A stretch of DNA of 64,000 nt, from the NCBI GenBank assembly GCA_040394475.1, contig JBEBSD010000007.1:62001-126000 (forward strand), in the 5' to 3' direction. The DNA is from JBEBSD01 sp040394475. GTDB taxonomy: Bacteria > Bacteroidota > Bacteroidia > Cytophagales > Spirosomataceae. Made by a program: the position numbers and the translations under genes. Shown here one piece after another: positions 16,511 through 25,366 of the stretch. The notes beneath the pieces are model-generated. The model worked only from the letters and a program-made list of their open reading frames with translations, was not told the DNA's origin and did not search any database. Position 1 is the stretch's first letter. Each line of letters begins with the position of its first letter.

Positions 16511-18985
16511 ATGTCAGAACAAAAAAGAGGAAATTCCATTCGGAATAAGCATGCGGCCCCGCCTCCGTCCCGCCTGGAGTCTGTGTTTCCTATCGACCGG
16601 ATGATGACCGGACCAAGAAATACACTGGCCTGGGGAATTCTGCTGCTGGTGGTAGGGGGATTCCTTGAAATTGCGTTCCTGTCTCATATTTTCACAGGAG
16701 CAAATGATCAGAGTACACTGGATGCCCTGCAGCATCAGTCGCTGCGGGAAGTTGGCAGGCATACCTCCAATGCGCTGGGCATCCTGGGGGCCGTGGTTTC
16801 ACAGGTGTTTGTCTACCGCTGGTTTGGGGTGGCGGCATTGCTGCTCCCGGTAATTCCGCTCCTGACGGGATGGACCCTGCTTGCGAAAGCAGAACCTGTT
16901 CCTTTGGGCCGAACCACCAAGCAACTGGTGTTTTACACGCTTTGGATCAGTGCCCTGATGGGGTTTGTCGTGCTGATGAGCGGGACGGAAAGCGGGTTGA
17001 GTTATTTGTCCGGAGGATTTGGCTATACGCTTAATGTACTGCTCTTCGGCCTCTTGAAGTGGGGGAGTATTATCGTGATTGTCCTGGCCTTGTTCCTGCA
17101 TGTTATTTTCTTTTATAATGTTACTTCCCTGGATTTTGTCGGAGATATTTTCAAAAACAACCGGGAAAACAGGGTGAAAAGCGATGAAAACGGAGTGGAA
17201 CCGGTGGAGCCGGATCGGAAAGGAGGCGTGAACCGGCCGCTTTTCCAAGATAATTACGACGATGAGGAGGAGGTCGTCGTGCCGGTAAAGACACCGGAAA
17301 AGCCGGCTGCCGGGTTGGCATTTGAAGTGGTGCAGGAACAGCGGCCTGCGGATACGTTTGAAAAGAAGCCGGATGAAATACCGTTGGAAATTGGGCCCAA
17401 GCCCCGGCAGGCAGAAGTGAAGGAGACCCCGGAGGATGAACTGAGTGACCAGATTGTGCGGGAGTTCGGACAGTACGATTCCACGCTGGACTTGCCGCAT
17501 TTTAAATATCCGGATATTAACCTCTTGACCGAACCGGATGAGGATCTTCAGGAAAAGGTGTCTCACGAGGAGCTCGAAAGCAATAAGAACCGGATTGTGG
17601 AAACCCTCGGTAGCTATGGCATCAAAATCGCCAAAATTAAGGCGACGATCGGGCCTACCGTAACGTTGTATGAAATCATTCCGGAAGCAGGTGTCCGGAT
17701 TGCAAAAATTCAAAGTCTTGAAAAGGATATTGCCTTGGGATTGAGGGCATTAGGTATACGGATTATAGCGCCGATGCCGGGAAGAGGGACCATCGGGATC
17801 GAGGTGCCGAACAAAAAACGTGAAACGGTTTATATCCGGTCGGTACTGAGCAGCGAGCGCTTTCAGAAGTCTACTTTCGATTTGCCCGTCGTACTGGGGA
17901 AAACTATTTCCAACGAAATCCATGTGGCCGATCTTGCCAAAATGCCGCATTTGCTGATGGCGGGGGCTACCGGACAGGGGAAGTCAGTAGGGTTGAACGT
18001 GCTGCTGGCGTCCCTGATTTATAAGAAACACCCGTCCCAGCTGAAATTCGTCCTGGTCGACCCGAAGAAGGTGGAGCTCACCCTGTTTAACAAACTGGAA
18101 CGGCATTACCTGGCCAAACTGCCCAACAGCGAAGAGGCTATTATCACGGATACCAAAAAGGTCATCTATACCCTCAATTCACTTTGTATTGAAATGGACA
18201 GCCGTTACGACCTGCTGAAGGAAGCCGCGGTCCGGAACCTGAAAGAGTACAATGCGAAATTTGTTCAACGGAAATTGAGCCCGCAGAAAGGGCACCGTTT
18301 CCTGCCTTTTATTGTACTCGTGATCGACGAGCTGGCCGACCTGATGATGACCGCCGGAAAGGAGGTGGAAACCCCGATTGCGCGACTGGCGCAGCTGGCA
18401 CGGGCGGTGGGAATCCATCTGGTGGTTGCTACCCAACGGCCTTCGGTGAAAGTAATTACCGGTTTGATCAAAGCGAACTTTCCTGCCCGTCTGTCGTTTA
18501 GGGTAACCTCAAGCATTGACTCCAGGACCATCCTGGATATGGGAGGGGCCGAGCAGCTGGTAGGACAGGGGGATATGCTCTTGTCGATCAATTCGGAAGT
18601 GGTGCGGCTGCAGTGTCCCTTTATAGATACCCGCGAGGTGGAACGTATCTGTGATTATGTCGGGAACCAGCGGGGTTATGACGAGGCGTATGCGCTGCCG
18701 GAATACGAGGGCGATGAAGGAAACGAATCGCGGGAGGAAATGAACGTGGACGACTTTGATAGCTTATTGCCCGAAGCCGCGCGGTTGGTAGTCGTTCATC
18801 AGCAGGGGAGCACCTCTCTCATCCAACGGAAAATGAAACTGGGCTATAACCGCGCAGGACGGATTATGGACCAGCTGGAAATGATGGGAATTGTCGGGGC
18901 GTTTACCGGAAGTAAAGCCCGCGAGGTCCTGTTCGTGGACCTCGAAAGCCTGGAGCAGCATCTGAAAGGAATGGGGGTATCTTAA
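16511..18985 (+). CDS. ftsK: DNA translocase FtsK/SpoIIIE
   Basis: The protein has 824 residues. Four or more N-terminal membrane segments (about residues 38-215) are followed by an acidic linker (to about 315), then the RecA-like motor with Walker A GATGQGKS at about 485-492 and Walker B LPFIVLVIDELADLMM. The C-terminal gamma winged helix (from about 750, LVVHQQGSTSLIQRKMKLGYNRAGRIMDQLE) reads polar DNA guide sequences. FtsK sits at the division septum and pumps chromosome ends clear before cell division. The next gene, lolA, follows in the usual Bacteroidota order. Confidence 0.95.
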   Translation: MSEQKRGNSIRNKHAAPPPSRLESVFPIDRMMTGPRNTLAWGILLLVVGGFLEIAFLSHIFTGANDQSTLDALQHQSLREVGRHTSNALGILGAVVSQVFVYRWFGVAALLLPVIPLLTGWTLLAKAEPVPLGRTTKQLVFYTLWISALMGFVVLMSGTESGLSYLSGGFGYTLNVLLFGLLKWGSIIVIVLALFLHVIFFYNVTSLDFVGDIFKNNRENRVKSDENGVEPVEPDRKGGVNRPLFQDNYDDEEEVVVPVKTPEKPAAGLAFEVVQEQRPADTFEKKPDEIPLEIGPKPRQAEVKETPEDELSDQIVREFGQYDSTLDLPHFKYPDINLLTEPDEDLQEKVSHEELESNKNRIVETLGSYGIKIAKIKATIGPTVTLYEIIPEAGVRIAKIQSLEKDIALGLRALGIRIIAPMPGRGTIGIEVPNKKRETVYIRSVLSSERFQKSTFDLPVVLGKTISNEIHVADLAKMPHLLMAGATGQGKSVGLNVLLASLIYKKHPSQLKFVLVDPKKVELTLFNKLERHYLAKLPNSEEAIITDTKKVIYTLNSLCIEMDSRYDLLKEAAVRNLKEYNAKFVQRKLSPQKGHRFLPFIVLVIDELADLMMTAGKEVETPIARLAQLARAVGIHLVVATQRPSVKVITGLIKANFPARLSFRVTSSIDSRTILDMGGAEQLVGQGDMLLSINSEVVRLQCPFIDTREVERICDYVGNQRGYDEAYALPEYEGDEGNESREEMNVDDFDSLLPEAARLVVVHQQGSTSLIQRKMKLGYNRAGRIMDQLEMMGIVGAFTGSKAREVLFVDLESLEQHLKGMGVS

Positions 18986-19013
18986 ACCTCAAGGGTTTTT
19001 AAAGGTCTTAACC

Positions 19014-19048
19014 GTAAATCGTACATCAAAAATCGTACATCGTAAATC
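19014..19048. repeat. 7-bp-period tandem array before lolA
   Basis: Five heptamers in exact register (GTAAATC, GTACATC, AAAAATC, GTACATC, GTAAATC) end 8 bp before the lolA start codon. They occupy the position of a translation-initiation region. The period matches the other heptamer arrays in the window but the unit sequence differs. Confidence 0.8.
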
Positions 19049-19056
19049 AAAAAGAA

Positions 19057-19695
19057 ATGAAATTTATCACCACTTTTTTAGTGACGCTTTTGTGCTGCAA
19101 CCTGTTTGGTACGGCTGTTGCCCAGGACGAAAAGAAAGCCCTGACAATACTCGAAGCGATGAGCAAAAAGTACCAGGCGCTGAATTCTTTCAAGGCCGCC
19201 TTTACCTACACGGCGGATGGAGAAAAGGCGCAGAACGGAGAGGCCACGGTCAAAGGAGCCAAATTCAGGCTGAAAGTAGCCGGGCAGGAGATTTTCAATG
19301 ACGGCGCCATTATGGCCACCTATATCCGGGAATCCAATGAAGTGAATATCCAGGATTTCGATCCGGAGGAAGTCGGTGACTTTAGCCCCGCCAAAATATA
19401 CATGGCTTACAAAAATGGCTTTAAAAACGCGTATATCGGGGAAACCAAGGAAGGCGGAGAAACCTTCGAATCGGTTCGGATGGTGCCGGTGAAAGCCGAT
19501 GGACAGGTTGCCAAAGTAGAGATCAAGGTCAATAAAGCCGACCGGTCGATTAAAAGCTGGAAGATTTTTCACAAGAACAATAAAGCGACCACCTTTGTGG
19601 TGAATCAGTTTACACCCAATGCAGCCGTTGCCGATACGTATTTTGTGTTCAATGCCAAAAATTTCCCGGGTGTAGAAGTGATCGACCTTCGCTAG
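19057..19695 (+). CDS. lolA: LolA-like outer-membrane lipoprotein carrier
   Basis: The protein has 212 residues with a signal peptide (ends about residue 23, FGTAVAQ), so it is periplasmic. The start AILEAMSKKYQALNSFKAAFTY-like region (LTILEAMSKKY) and the beta pattern ending NQFTPNAAVADTYFVFNAKNFPGVEVIDLR are typical of the LolA fold, an open barrel that shields lipoprotein acyl chains. It carries lipoproteins from the LolCDE transporter to the outer membrane. Its place directly after ftsK is conserved in the phylum. A heptamer array fills the space before its start. Confidence 0.85.
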   Translation: MKFITTFLVTLLCCNLFGTAVAQDEKKALTILEAMSKKYQALNSFKAAFTYTADGEKAQNGEATVKGAKFRLKVAGQEIFNDGAIMATYIRESNEVNIQDFDPEEVGDFSPAKIYMAYKNGFKNAYIGETKEGGETFESVRMVPVKADGQVAKVEIKVNKADRSIKSWKIFHKNNKATTFVVNQFTPNAAVADTYFVFNAKNFPGVEVIDLR

Positions 19696-19768
19696 AAGCT
19701 CACTTTACAGGGGTATGAGTAGGAGTACCTCGTCTCCCACGACAGCACGGCGAGATCAGGTCTCCATG

Positions 19769-19810
19769 CCTAACACCTAACACCTAAAACCTAACACCTA
19801 ATACCTAACA
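19769..19810. repeat. CCTAACA heptamer tandem array
   Basis: Six 7-bp units (CCTAACA with single-base variants CCTAAAA and CCTAATA) run in exact register and end immediately before the stop codon of pdxJ on the other strand. They fill part of the gap between the converging lolA and pdxJ genes. It resembles a telomere-like repeat only by chance. Confidence 0.85.
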
Positions 19811-20530
19811 CTAAACCTCCAGCTCTTTCAAATACATCGGAATGACATTCTCCAGTCCGTAATACAAAGCGTCGCAAATGAGCGCATGCCCGATGGAGAC
19901 TTCGTCGAGCCAGGGGATTTTGTTTTTGAGGTAGGCCAGGTTGTCGAGGCTCAGGTCGTGACCGGCATTCAGTCCCAGGCCAATGTTTTGTGCGGTTTCG
20001 GCGGCCCGGATGAAGGGAGAAACGGCTTGCAGGCGATCTTCAAAGTAGTGGCTGGCATAGGGTTCGGTGTACAATTCCACACGGTCTGCCCCACAGGTTT
20101 TTGCCCCTTCTACCATTCGTTCGTCCGGATCCACAAATACCGAAACCCGGATATGGGCTTCTTTAAAAACGGCGACCAGTTCGGATAACTGAGCCCGGTG
20201 CGTAACCGTGTCCCAGCCGGCGTTGGAAGTGATGGCCCCCAGGGCATCGGGAACCAGGGTTACCTGCTCCGGCTTAACCGCCAGTACCAGTTCCACAAAG
20301 CGCTTTTCAACCGGGTTGCCTTCTATATTGAATTCTGTTTTGATGATTTGCTTCAGGTCATAAACATCCTGGTAACGGATATGACGTTCGTCAGGCCGGG
20401 GATGTACGGTAATCCCCTGTGCCCCAAAACCTTCACAATCGGCAGCGACTTTGAGCAGGTTAGGGTTATTGCCCCCCCGTGAGTTCCGCAGGGTGGCAAT
20501 CTTGTTAATGTTAACACTTAAGCGGGTCAT
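19811..20530 (-). CDS. pdxJ: Pyridoxine 5'-phosphate synthase
   Basis: The protein has 239 residues, the standard length. Family signatures are visible: NINKIATLRNSRGG at the start, GITVHPRPDERHIRYQDV with the catalytic histidine, and GLGLNAGHDLSLDNL near the end. PdxJ condenses 1-deoxy-D-xylulose 5-phosphate with 3-amino-2-oxopropyl phosphate to form pyridoxine 5'-phosphate, the last step of the DXP-dependent vitamin B6 route. It is a single gene transcribed toward lolA and divergent from yqeY (129 bp between starts). Confidence 0.96.
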   Translation of the reverse strand: MTRLSVNINKIATLRNSRGGNNPNLLKVAADCEGFGAQGITVHPRPDERHIRYQDVYDLKQIIKTEFNIEGNPVEKRFVELVLAVKPEQVTLVPDALGAITSNAGWDTVTHRAQLSELVAVFKEAHIRVSVFVDPDERMVEGAKTCGADRVELYTEPYASHYFEDRLQAVSPFIRAAETAQNIGLGLNAGHDLSLDNLAYLKNKIPWLDEVSIGHALICDALYYGLENVIPMYLKELEV

Positions 20531-20585
20531 ACGGTAATCGGGGCTTTTAATGGTTGAACGTTACAGGCGGTTTCCGCTCTTTTCG

Positions 20586-20593
20586 TATCTTTG
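20586..20593 (+). promoter_or_regulatory. Bacteroidota-type -7 promoter box
   Basis: TATCTTTG followed by TACC fits the TAnnTTTG consensus and lies 66 bp before the yqeY start. No convincing -33 TTTG is seen. Confidence 0.45.
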
Positions 20594-20659
20594 TACCTTT
20601 CTTGCAAAGTTAAGAAGGAGGCTTGCCAATTACACTTATAACGTCATTTATTTAGTATT

Positions 20660-21112
20660 ATGTCACTTAAAAGTCAGGTTGAAGAGGGGATCAAAAATGC
20701 CATGCGGGCAAAAGACCAGGATACATTACGGGCGCTTCGCGGGATTAAATCGCTTATACTGCTGGAGGAAACCAAAGGTGGGCAGGCTGGAGCGCTGACC
20801 ACGGAAGATGAGCTGAAACTTCTGACCAGGGCAGCCAAACAACGACGCGAATCGGCGGAAGTATTTCACGCGCAGCAACGGGCGGACCTGGCCGGGAAGG
20901 AGGAAACAGAACTGGCTATTATCGAGCAGTTTCTTCCCAAACAGCTGACGGACGAAGAACTGACCGATAAATTGAAAGCGATTATCGAGCGCACCGGCGC
21001 GTCGTCCGCAGCCGAAATCGGAAAAGTAATGGGGGCCGCCACCAAGGAACTGGCCGGTCAGGCCGACGGAAAAGTGATTGCAGCAAAAGCCAAGGCGCTG
21101 CTGGCCGGTTAA
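20660..21112 (+). CDS. GatB/YqeY domain protein
   Basis: The protein has 150 residues, a standalone YqeY fold. It starts MSLKSQVEEGIKNAMRAKDQ and continues LRALRGIKSLILLEE, then AIIEQFLPKQLTDEEL and the C-terminal IGKVMGAATKELAGQADGK. The domain resembles the C-terminal part of the GatB amidotransferase subunit, and standalone proteins are thought to contact tRNA; their function is not settled. It heads a probable operon with cvpA (24 bp downstream) and rlmN. Confidence 0.88.
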   Translation: MSLKSQVEEGIKNAMRAKDQDTLRALRGIKSLILLEETKGGQAGALTTEDELKLLTRAAKQRRESAEVFHAQQRADLAGKEETELAIIEQFLPKQLTDEELTDKLKAIIERTGASSAAEIGKVMGAATKELAGQADGKVIAAKAKALLAG

Positions 21113-21136
21113 CGTACCTGTAACGAAGCCTCCCCT

Positions 21137-21763
21137 ATGAAACTGCTTGACATACTCATCCTGATCGTATTGTTGTGGGGGGCAGTCCATGGGTATAAAA
21201 AAGGGCTGCTGATTGAGATTGTCGGGATCATCGCCTTTGTCACTGCCCTGGTCGTCGGGTTTAAATTTCTCGGATTGGGTATGGAAATCCTGGAGCCTCA
21301 TATTACTGCGGAGCTGGCGAGGAAAATCCTCCCGTTTATGGGGTTCGCGGTGATTTTTTTTCCAACCATTTTTTTAATCAACCAACTGGGCTATTCCTTA
21401 AGAAGGACATTGCGTTATTCCATTTTGGGGTCCTTGGATAGCCTGGCAGGAGGCGCCGTCGGGTTGTTTACCTGGGTGTTTGGAACCAGTGTTTTCTTTT
21501 GGCTGTTAACCACTATCGGAGCGAAAATTCCGGAGCACCGTACAGAGGGAACATTCCTGTTCCCGATCGTTGTACCCATTGCCCCGGTAGTAATAGCAAA
21601 AGCAGTGGAGTGGATCCCGGCAGGCAGCCGGATGATCAAAGCATGGAAGGAAGAATATCTTAACGGCGGTGCGCCCCCTGGCGAGGAGCCGGCTGCTGAC
21701 ACCACAATCAGTTTGAACCAACAACCTCTATGGTCATCACAAAAGCAGATATACGGAAATTAA
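21137..21763 (+). CDS. CvpA family membrane protein
   Basis: The protein has 208 residues with about four membrane helices, including ILILIVLLWGAVHGYKKGLL at the N-terminus, VGIIAFVTALVVGF, and FAVIFFPTIFLINQLG. The order and the YKKGLL motif match the CvpA (colicin V production) family. These inner-membrane proteins are linked to envelope homeostasis but have no firm biochemical role. The 3' end overlaps the rlmN start by 34 bp, suggesting coupled translation. Confidence 0.8.
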   Translation: MKLLDILILIVLLWGAVHGYKKGLLIEIVGIIAFVTALVVGFKFLGLGMEILEPHITAELARKILPFMGFAVIFFPTIFLINQLGYSLRRTLRYSILGSLDSLAGGAVGLFTWVFGTSVFFWLLTTIGAKIPEHRTEGTFLFPIVVPIAPVVIAKAVEWIPAGSRMIKAWKEEYLNGGAPPGEEPAADTTISLNQQPLWSSQKQIYGN

Positions 21764-22770
21764 CGGCGGAACAGCTGAAATCCTGGTTGTCGGAACACGG
21801 GGAAAAAGGATTCCGGGCCAAACAGATACAGGAATGGCTATGGAAAAAATCGGCAACGACCTTTGAAGAAATGACGAGCTTGTCGCTCGCGACCCGGGAG
21901 TTGCTGAAGGAGAGTTTTTCTATCAACTCACTGGAGATAGCCACCCACCAGAAGAGCAGCGACGGGACGGTCAAGTCGGCCTTCCGCCTGGCGGATGGAA
22001 ACCTGGTAGAAGGGGTTCTGATTCCCGCGAGCGACCGTATGACGGCCTGTGTGAGCAGCCAGGTGGGGTGCTCACTAAGCTGTAAATTCTGTGCAACCGG
22101 CTATATGGAGCGGATGCGGAATCTGGAACCCGGGGAGATTTATGACCAGGTAGTCGCGATCGGCCGCCAGGCACAGGCGCATTTCGATCATCCGCTGACT
22201 AATATCGTGTACATGGGGATGGGAGAACCTTTGTTGAACTACGCCAACGTCCTGAAATCTATTGAGTATATTACGTCTCCGGACGGGCTGGGCATGTCGC
22301 CGAAACGGATTACCGTATCCACAGCCGGCATCGCCAAAATGATCCGTAAACTGGGTGACGATGCAGTAAGGTTCCGGCTGGCATTGTCGCTGCATGCTGC
22401 CAATGATACAAAACGGAATGAAATTATGCCTATCAACGAGACCAACTCACTGGATAGCCTCGCGGGAGCGTTGAATTATTTTTCTGAAAAAACAGGGAAC
22501 CGGGTAACATTTGAGTATATTGTCTTTCAGGACTTCAATGATAGCCTTCAGGATGCCCGTGAATTGTGGGCATTTGTCAAAAAAGTGCCGGCACGCGTCA
22601 ACATCATCGAGTATAACCCGATCCGGGAAGCTGCCTTCAAAAATGCAGACGCCGACAAGCTGAACCGGTTTGCGGCGTTTCTGGAAGACCGCGGTGTAGT
22701 GGTCAGTGTACGCAGAAGCCGGGGAAAAGATATTGATGCCGCCTGCGGGCAACTGGCTAATAAAAATTAA
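21730..22770 (+). CDS. rlmN: Dual-specificity RNA methyltransferase RlmN
   Basis: The protein has 346 residues. The radical SAM cluster motif CSLSCKFC lies in the centre, and the methyl-carrying C-terminal cysteine is in RSRGKDIDAACGQL. GEPLLNYANVLKSI and RITVSTAGIAKMI are further signatures. RlmN methylates C2 of A2503 in 23S rRNA and A37 in some tRNAs. The chosen ATG lies inside the end of cvpA (34-bp overlap in another frame); it gives the family-typical N-terminus KADIRKLTAEQLKSWL. A perfect 12-bp hairpin follows the stop. Confidence 0.96.
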   Translation: MVITKADIRKLTAEQLKSWLSEHGEKGFRAKQIQEWLWKKSATTFEEMTSLSLATRELLKESFSINSLEIATHQKSSDGTVKSAFRLADGNLVEGVLIPASDRMTACVSSQVGCSLSCKFCATGYMERMRNLEPGEIYDQVVAIGRQAQAHFDHPLTNIVYMGMGEPLLNYANVLKSIEYITSPDGLGMSPKRITVSTAGIAKMIRKLGDDAVRFRLALSLHAANDTKRNEIMPINETNSLDSLAGALNYFSEKTGNRVTFEYIVFQDFNDSLQDARELWAFVKKVPARVNIIEYNPIREAAFKNADADKLNRFAAFLEDRGVVVSVRRSRGKDIDAACGQLANKN

Positions 22771-22775
22771 GTAAT

Positions 22776-22808
22776 ACCCTTATGTTAACAATTTGGTAAC
22801 ATAAGGGT
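22776..22808. terminator. 12-bp perfect hairpin after rlmN
   Basis: ACCCTTATGTTA (22776-22787) and its exact complement (22797-22808) surround a 9-nt loop. It begins 5 bp after the rlmN stop. There is no T-tract, and the right arm lies close to the promoter box of the phosphate transporter gene, so it might also be an operator. Confidence 0.5.
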
Positions 22809-22821
22809 GGTTGAGAATCTT

Positions 22822-22829
22822 TACTTTTG
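22822..22829 (+). promoter_or_regulatory. Bacteroidota-type -7 promoter box
   Basis: TACTTTTG followed by CCCCC matches the TAnnTTTG consensus and lies 25 bp before the chosen start of the phosphate transporter at 22855. This supports that start over the upstream ORF start at 22807, which would lie before the box. Confidence 0.5.
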
Positions 22830-22854
22830 CCCCCGTATTTTCATAAGCTACTAT

Positions 22855-24276
22855 ATGTTTGGGTTAGAGACCGACATTTTTATTCTCCTCGCCTTCAGTT
22901 TGTTTGCTGCCTGTGCGTTTGAATTTGTAAACGGATTTCACGATACGGCCAATGCAGTGGCTACCGTTATCTACACCAACTCCTTAAAACCTAACGTGGC
23001 TGTTGTCTGGTCGGGGTTTTGTAATTTCCTGGGAGTGATTTTCGGCGGGATTGCCGTTGCCATGGGTATTGTGAACTTGTTGCCTGTCGAACTTCTGATC
23101 GATCAGAATGTTTACCATAGTGTGGCAATGGTATTCGCCCTGTTGTTCAGTGCGATTATCTGGAACCTGGGCACCTGGTATTTTGGACTGCCCAGTTCGA
23201 GTTCACATACGCTTATCGGATCGATTCTGGGAGTGGGCCTGGCGTTCACTTTTATGCCGGAAAACAGCAAGGGGGTAGGCGTTAACTGGACGAAGGCCGG
23301 TGAGGTTTTTGCCTCTCTGCTGGTTTCGCCGTTGTTTGGATTTTCCCTGGCCATTATCATTATGTTTTTACTGCGGCGGATCCTGGACCGGTCGATCCGG
23401 AAGATTGTGTTCAGCGAGCCGGCCAAAAACCAACCGCCTCCTGCATGGATCCGGTGGATCCTGATCACTACCTGTACACTGGTAAGTTTTTTCCACGGTT
23501 CTAATGACGGGCAAAAAGGGGTAGGGCTGGTGATGCTGATTCTGATTGGGATTGTACCGGCCTATTTTGCAATTGACAGCAAAAAAGATCCTGAAAAACT
23601 GAATGTAAACCTGGTGGCAATAGAACGGATTGTCGGGAAGCTGGATAGCACGGCGCTGTCGAAAGCTGAGCGGGAATTATTTCATGAGGCCAGGACCGAG
23701 ATAGCCTCGCTTCGGAGCCAGATCGACCATCCCCTGGATGGTCACCACCTGCCGCAGGAGGAGCGCCTGAAGGCCCGCCGCTCGCTGCTGCTGATTTCAA
23801 GGAACCTTACCGATATTGTGGGCGATGGCAAAACCTCCCTCACACAGGCGGAGGTAACCGCCTTAAAAAAAGAACTGGATAATGTGGATGGTATCCGGCG
23901 CTTTACGGATTATGCCCCGGATTGGGTGATCCTCATGATCTCTATTTCCCTGGGTCTGGGGACCATGGTCGGATGGAAACGGATCGTGGTCACGATCGGG
24001 GAAAAAATCGGAAAACAGCATCTTACCTATGCACAGGGCGCTTCGGCAGAAATTGTAGCGGCTTTCACCATCGCAGCGTCTTCGGGATTGGGATTGCCGG
24101 TAAGTACGACCCATGTACTTTCTTCCGGGATTGCCGGGACCATGGTCGCCAATAAAGGGATAAAGAACCTCCAGGCCGACACGGTCCGGAATATTTTGCT
24201 GGCATGGGTCCTTACCCTGCCGGTTTCGATGTTCCTTTCGGGAACCCTGTACATGCTGTTCCGCTGGATTTTCTAG
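22855..24276 (+). CDS. Inorganic phosphate transporter, PiT family
   Basis: The protein has about 473 residues from ATG 22855 (MFGLETDIFILLAFSLF). The two PiT signature segments are visible: GFHDTANAVATVIYTNSLKP near the N-terminus and FFHGSNDGQKGVG in the middle, each followed by membrane helices. A polar loop of about 120 residues (from DSKKDPEKLN) separates the halves, and the C-terminus has SSGLGLPVSTTHVLSSGIAG. PiT proteins import metal-phosphate with protons or sodium. The longer ORF from 22807 would start upstream of the promoter-like box. It converges with uspA. Confidence 0.92.
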   Translation: MFGLETDIFILLAFSLFAACAFEFVNGFHDTANAVATVIYTNSLKPNVAVVWSGFCNFLGVIFGGIAVAMGIVNLLPVELLIDQNVYHSVAMVFALLFSAIIWNLGTWYFGLPSSSSHTLIGSILGVGLAFTFMPENSKGVGVNWTKAGEVFASLLVSPLFGFSLAIIIMFLLRRILDRSIRKIVFSEPAKNQPPPAWIRWILITTCTLVSFFHGSNDGQKGVGLVMLILIGIVPAYFAIDSKKDPEKLNVNLVAIERIVGKLDSTALSKAERELFHEARTEIASLRSQIDHPLDGHHLPQEERLKARRSLLLISRNLTDIVGDGKTSLTQAEVTALKKELDNVDGIRRFTDYAPDWVILMISISLGLGTMVGWKRIVVTIGEKIGKQHLTYAQGASAEIVAAFTIAASSGLGLPVSTTHVLSSGIAGTMVANKGIKNLQADTVRNILLAWVLTLPVSMFLSGTLYMLFRWIF

Positions 24277-24282
24277 CGGTAT

Positions 24283-24314
24283 CCGGCAGGGCCGGACGGG
24301 AGCCGGCCCCCCGG
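24283..24314. terminator. GC-rich bidirectional hairpin between pit and uspA
   Basis: GGGCCGG (24289-24295) pairs with CCGGCCC (24303-24309), and flanking CCGG copies at 24283 and 24311 extend the stem imperfectly. It lies between two converging genes whose stops are 44 bp apart, as expected for a shared terminator. Confidence 0.5.
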
Positions 24315-24320
24315 AAATAG

Positions 24321-25148
24321 TTACTTATTGAGATGGTAGACCAGTAAAGGGATATGGGTCTGCATAACCAATCGCTTGCTCACGCTGGGGTCGATCAGCA
24401 AGGCCTCCAGAAATCCTCTTTCCCGCGCCGAAACAATCAGCAGGTCGGCTTTTAGCTCATCGGCATATTGCTCAATGCCGTCAATCACCGAACCCGCCTC
24501 CCGGATGACAAAATCGTCATCGGTAAAATTGAATTGTGCTTTGATCTGATCGATGTACTGCCGGTCGTCCTGGATATTCGGCTGGGTCAGCGAATTGACT
24601 TTCAGGAAAGTCAGCCGGGATCCCCAGCTTTGGTTAAGCGCAATGACCTTTTCAATGATATGGTTTTCCTCGAACTCCAGCTGTGTCGCATACACGACTT
24701 CCTTGAATGCTTTGGGGACGACTGCCTGGGGCGGGATGATCAGTACCGGGATGTCGGCCTGTTTGACAATGGAGGTAGCCGAACTGCCGAATAATTTGTC
24801 GATAAACCCGCCCTTGCCGGTTCTCCCGATGACGATCAGGTCGGCGTTTTTTGCACGGGCTTCTTTTTGTATCGTTTCCACGACAGGTCCCTGTACCCAG
24901 ATCGATTCGGCGGTGATGCCTTCCCGGGTAAGAAAGTCTACATTTTCCTGTAGGGTAGTCCGGAACGATTCTTCCATTTCCTCATAAATCGGCAAGGTGG
25001 CAATCCCGGAGGAAATATCCGGAATATAGGGTTGGTAGGCATGGAGCACATACACCCGGGCGCCCGTGTTTTTGGCGACTGTTTTGGCGGCGGTCAGCGC
25101 GCGTTGTGCGTTTTCAGAGAAATCTACGGGGACTAAGATCGTTTTCAT
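24321..25148 (-). CDS. Universal stress protein, tandem Usp domains
   Basis: The protein has 275 residues from ATG 25148 (MKTILVPVDFSENAQRA). The longer ORF to 25295 is rejected because that stretch contains a sigma-54-like promoter. The first Usp domain ends with the ATP-binding pattern GRTGKGGFIDKLFGSSATSIV, and the second, shorter half (from about residue 150) has LLIVSARERGFLEALLIDPSVSKRLV without the full glycine motif. Usp proteins accumulate during starvation or redox stress; their mode of action is unclear. It is a single gene convergent with the phosphate transporter. Confidence 0.88.
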   Translation of the reverse strand: MKTILVPVDFSENAQRALTAAKTVAKNTGARVYVLHAYQPYIPDISSGIATLPIYEEMEESFRTTLQENVDFLTREGITAESIWVQGPVVETIQKEARAKNADLIVIGRTGKGGFIDKLFGSSATSIVKQADIPVLIIPPQAVVPKAFKEVVYATQLEFEENHIIEKVIALNQSWGSRLTFLKVNSLTQPNIQDDRQYIDQIKAQFNFTDDDFVIREAGSVIDGIEQYADELKADLLIVSARERGFLEALLIDPSVSKRLVMQTHIPLLVYHLNK

Positions 25149-25290
25149 AAGGCTTGTTTCTAAAGAATGAATACCATCGGACACAGGCACTGAAATCAAT
25201 ACGTTGCCAGGCAATTGCCGGCGGAACTCTCCCACTTGGAACTGACGTCTGGTCTTATGACTGAAATAGTGAAACGTCTGAAGGATCTCC

Positions 25291-25306
25291 TGCAACTTTT
25301 ATGCCA
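25291..25306 (-). promoter_or_regulatory. Sigma-54 (RpoN)-type promoter for uspA
   Basis: The minus strand reads TGGCATAAAAGTTGCA. It fits the -24/-12 consensus TGGCAC-N5-TTGCW at every position but one, with the correct spacing of GG and GC. Transcription would begin near 25279, giving a leader of roughly 130 nt before the uspA ATG at 25148. A sigma-54 activator gene is not in this window. Confidence 0.55.
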
Positions 25307-25366
25307 AATTGTAAAAGAAAGTCCCGGGAAACAATGACGCCGGTCAGTATTTGAAAAAGTATAGGC

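Noticed and set aside
19769..19810. Telomere-like CCTAACA repeat
   Set aside because: It is internal, six units long and one of several heptamer arrays with unrelated units, so no chromosome end is implied.
25149..25295. 49-residue N-terminal extension of uspA
   Set aside because: The Usp fold begins at the ATG at 25148 and the extension overlaps the sigma-54-like promoter.
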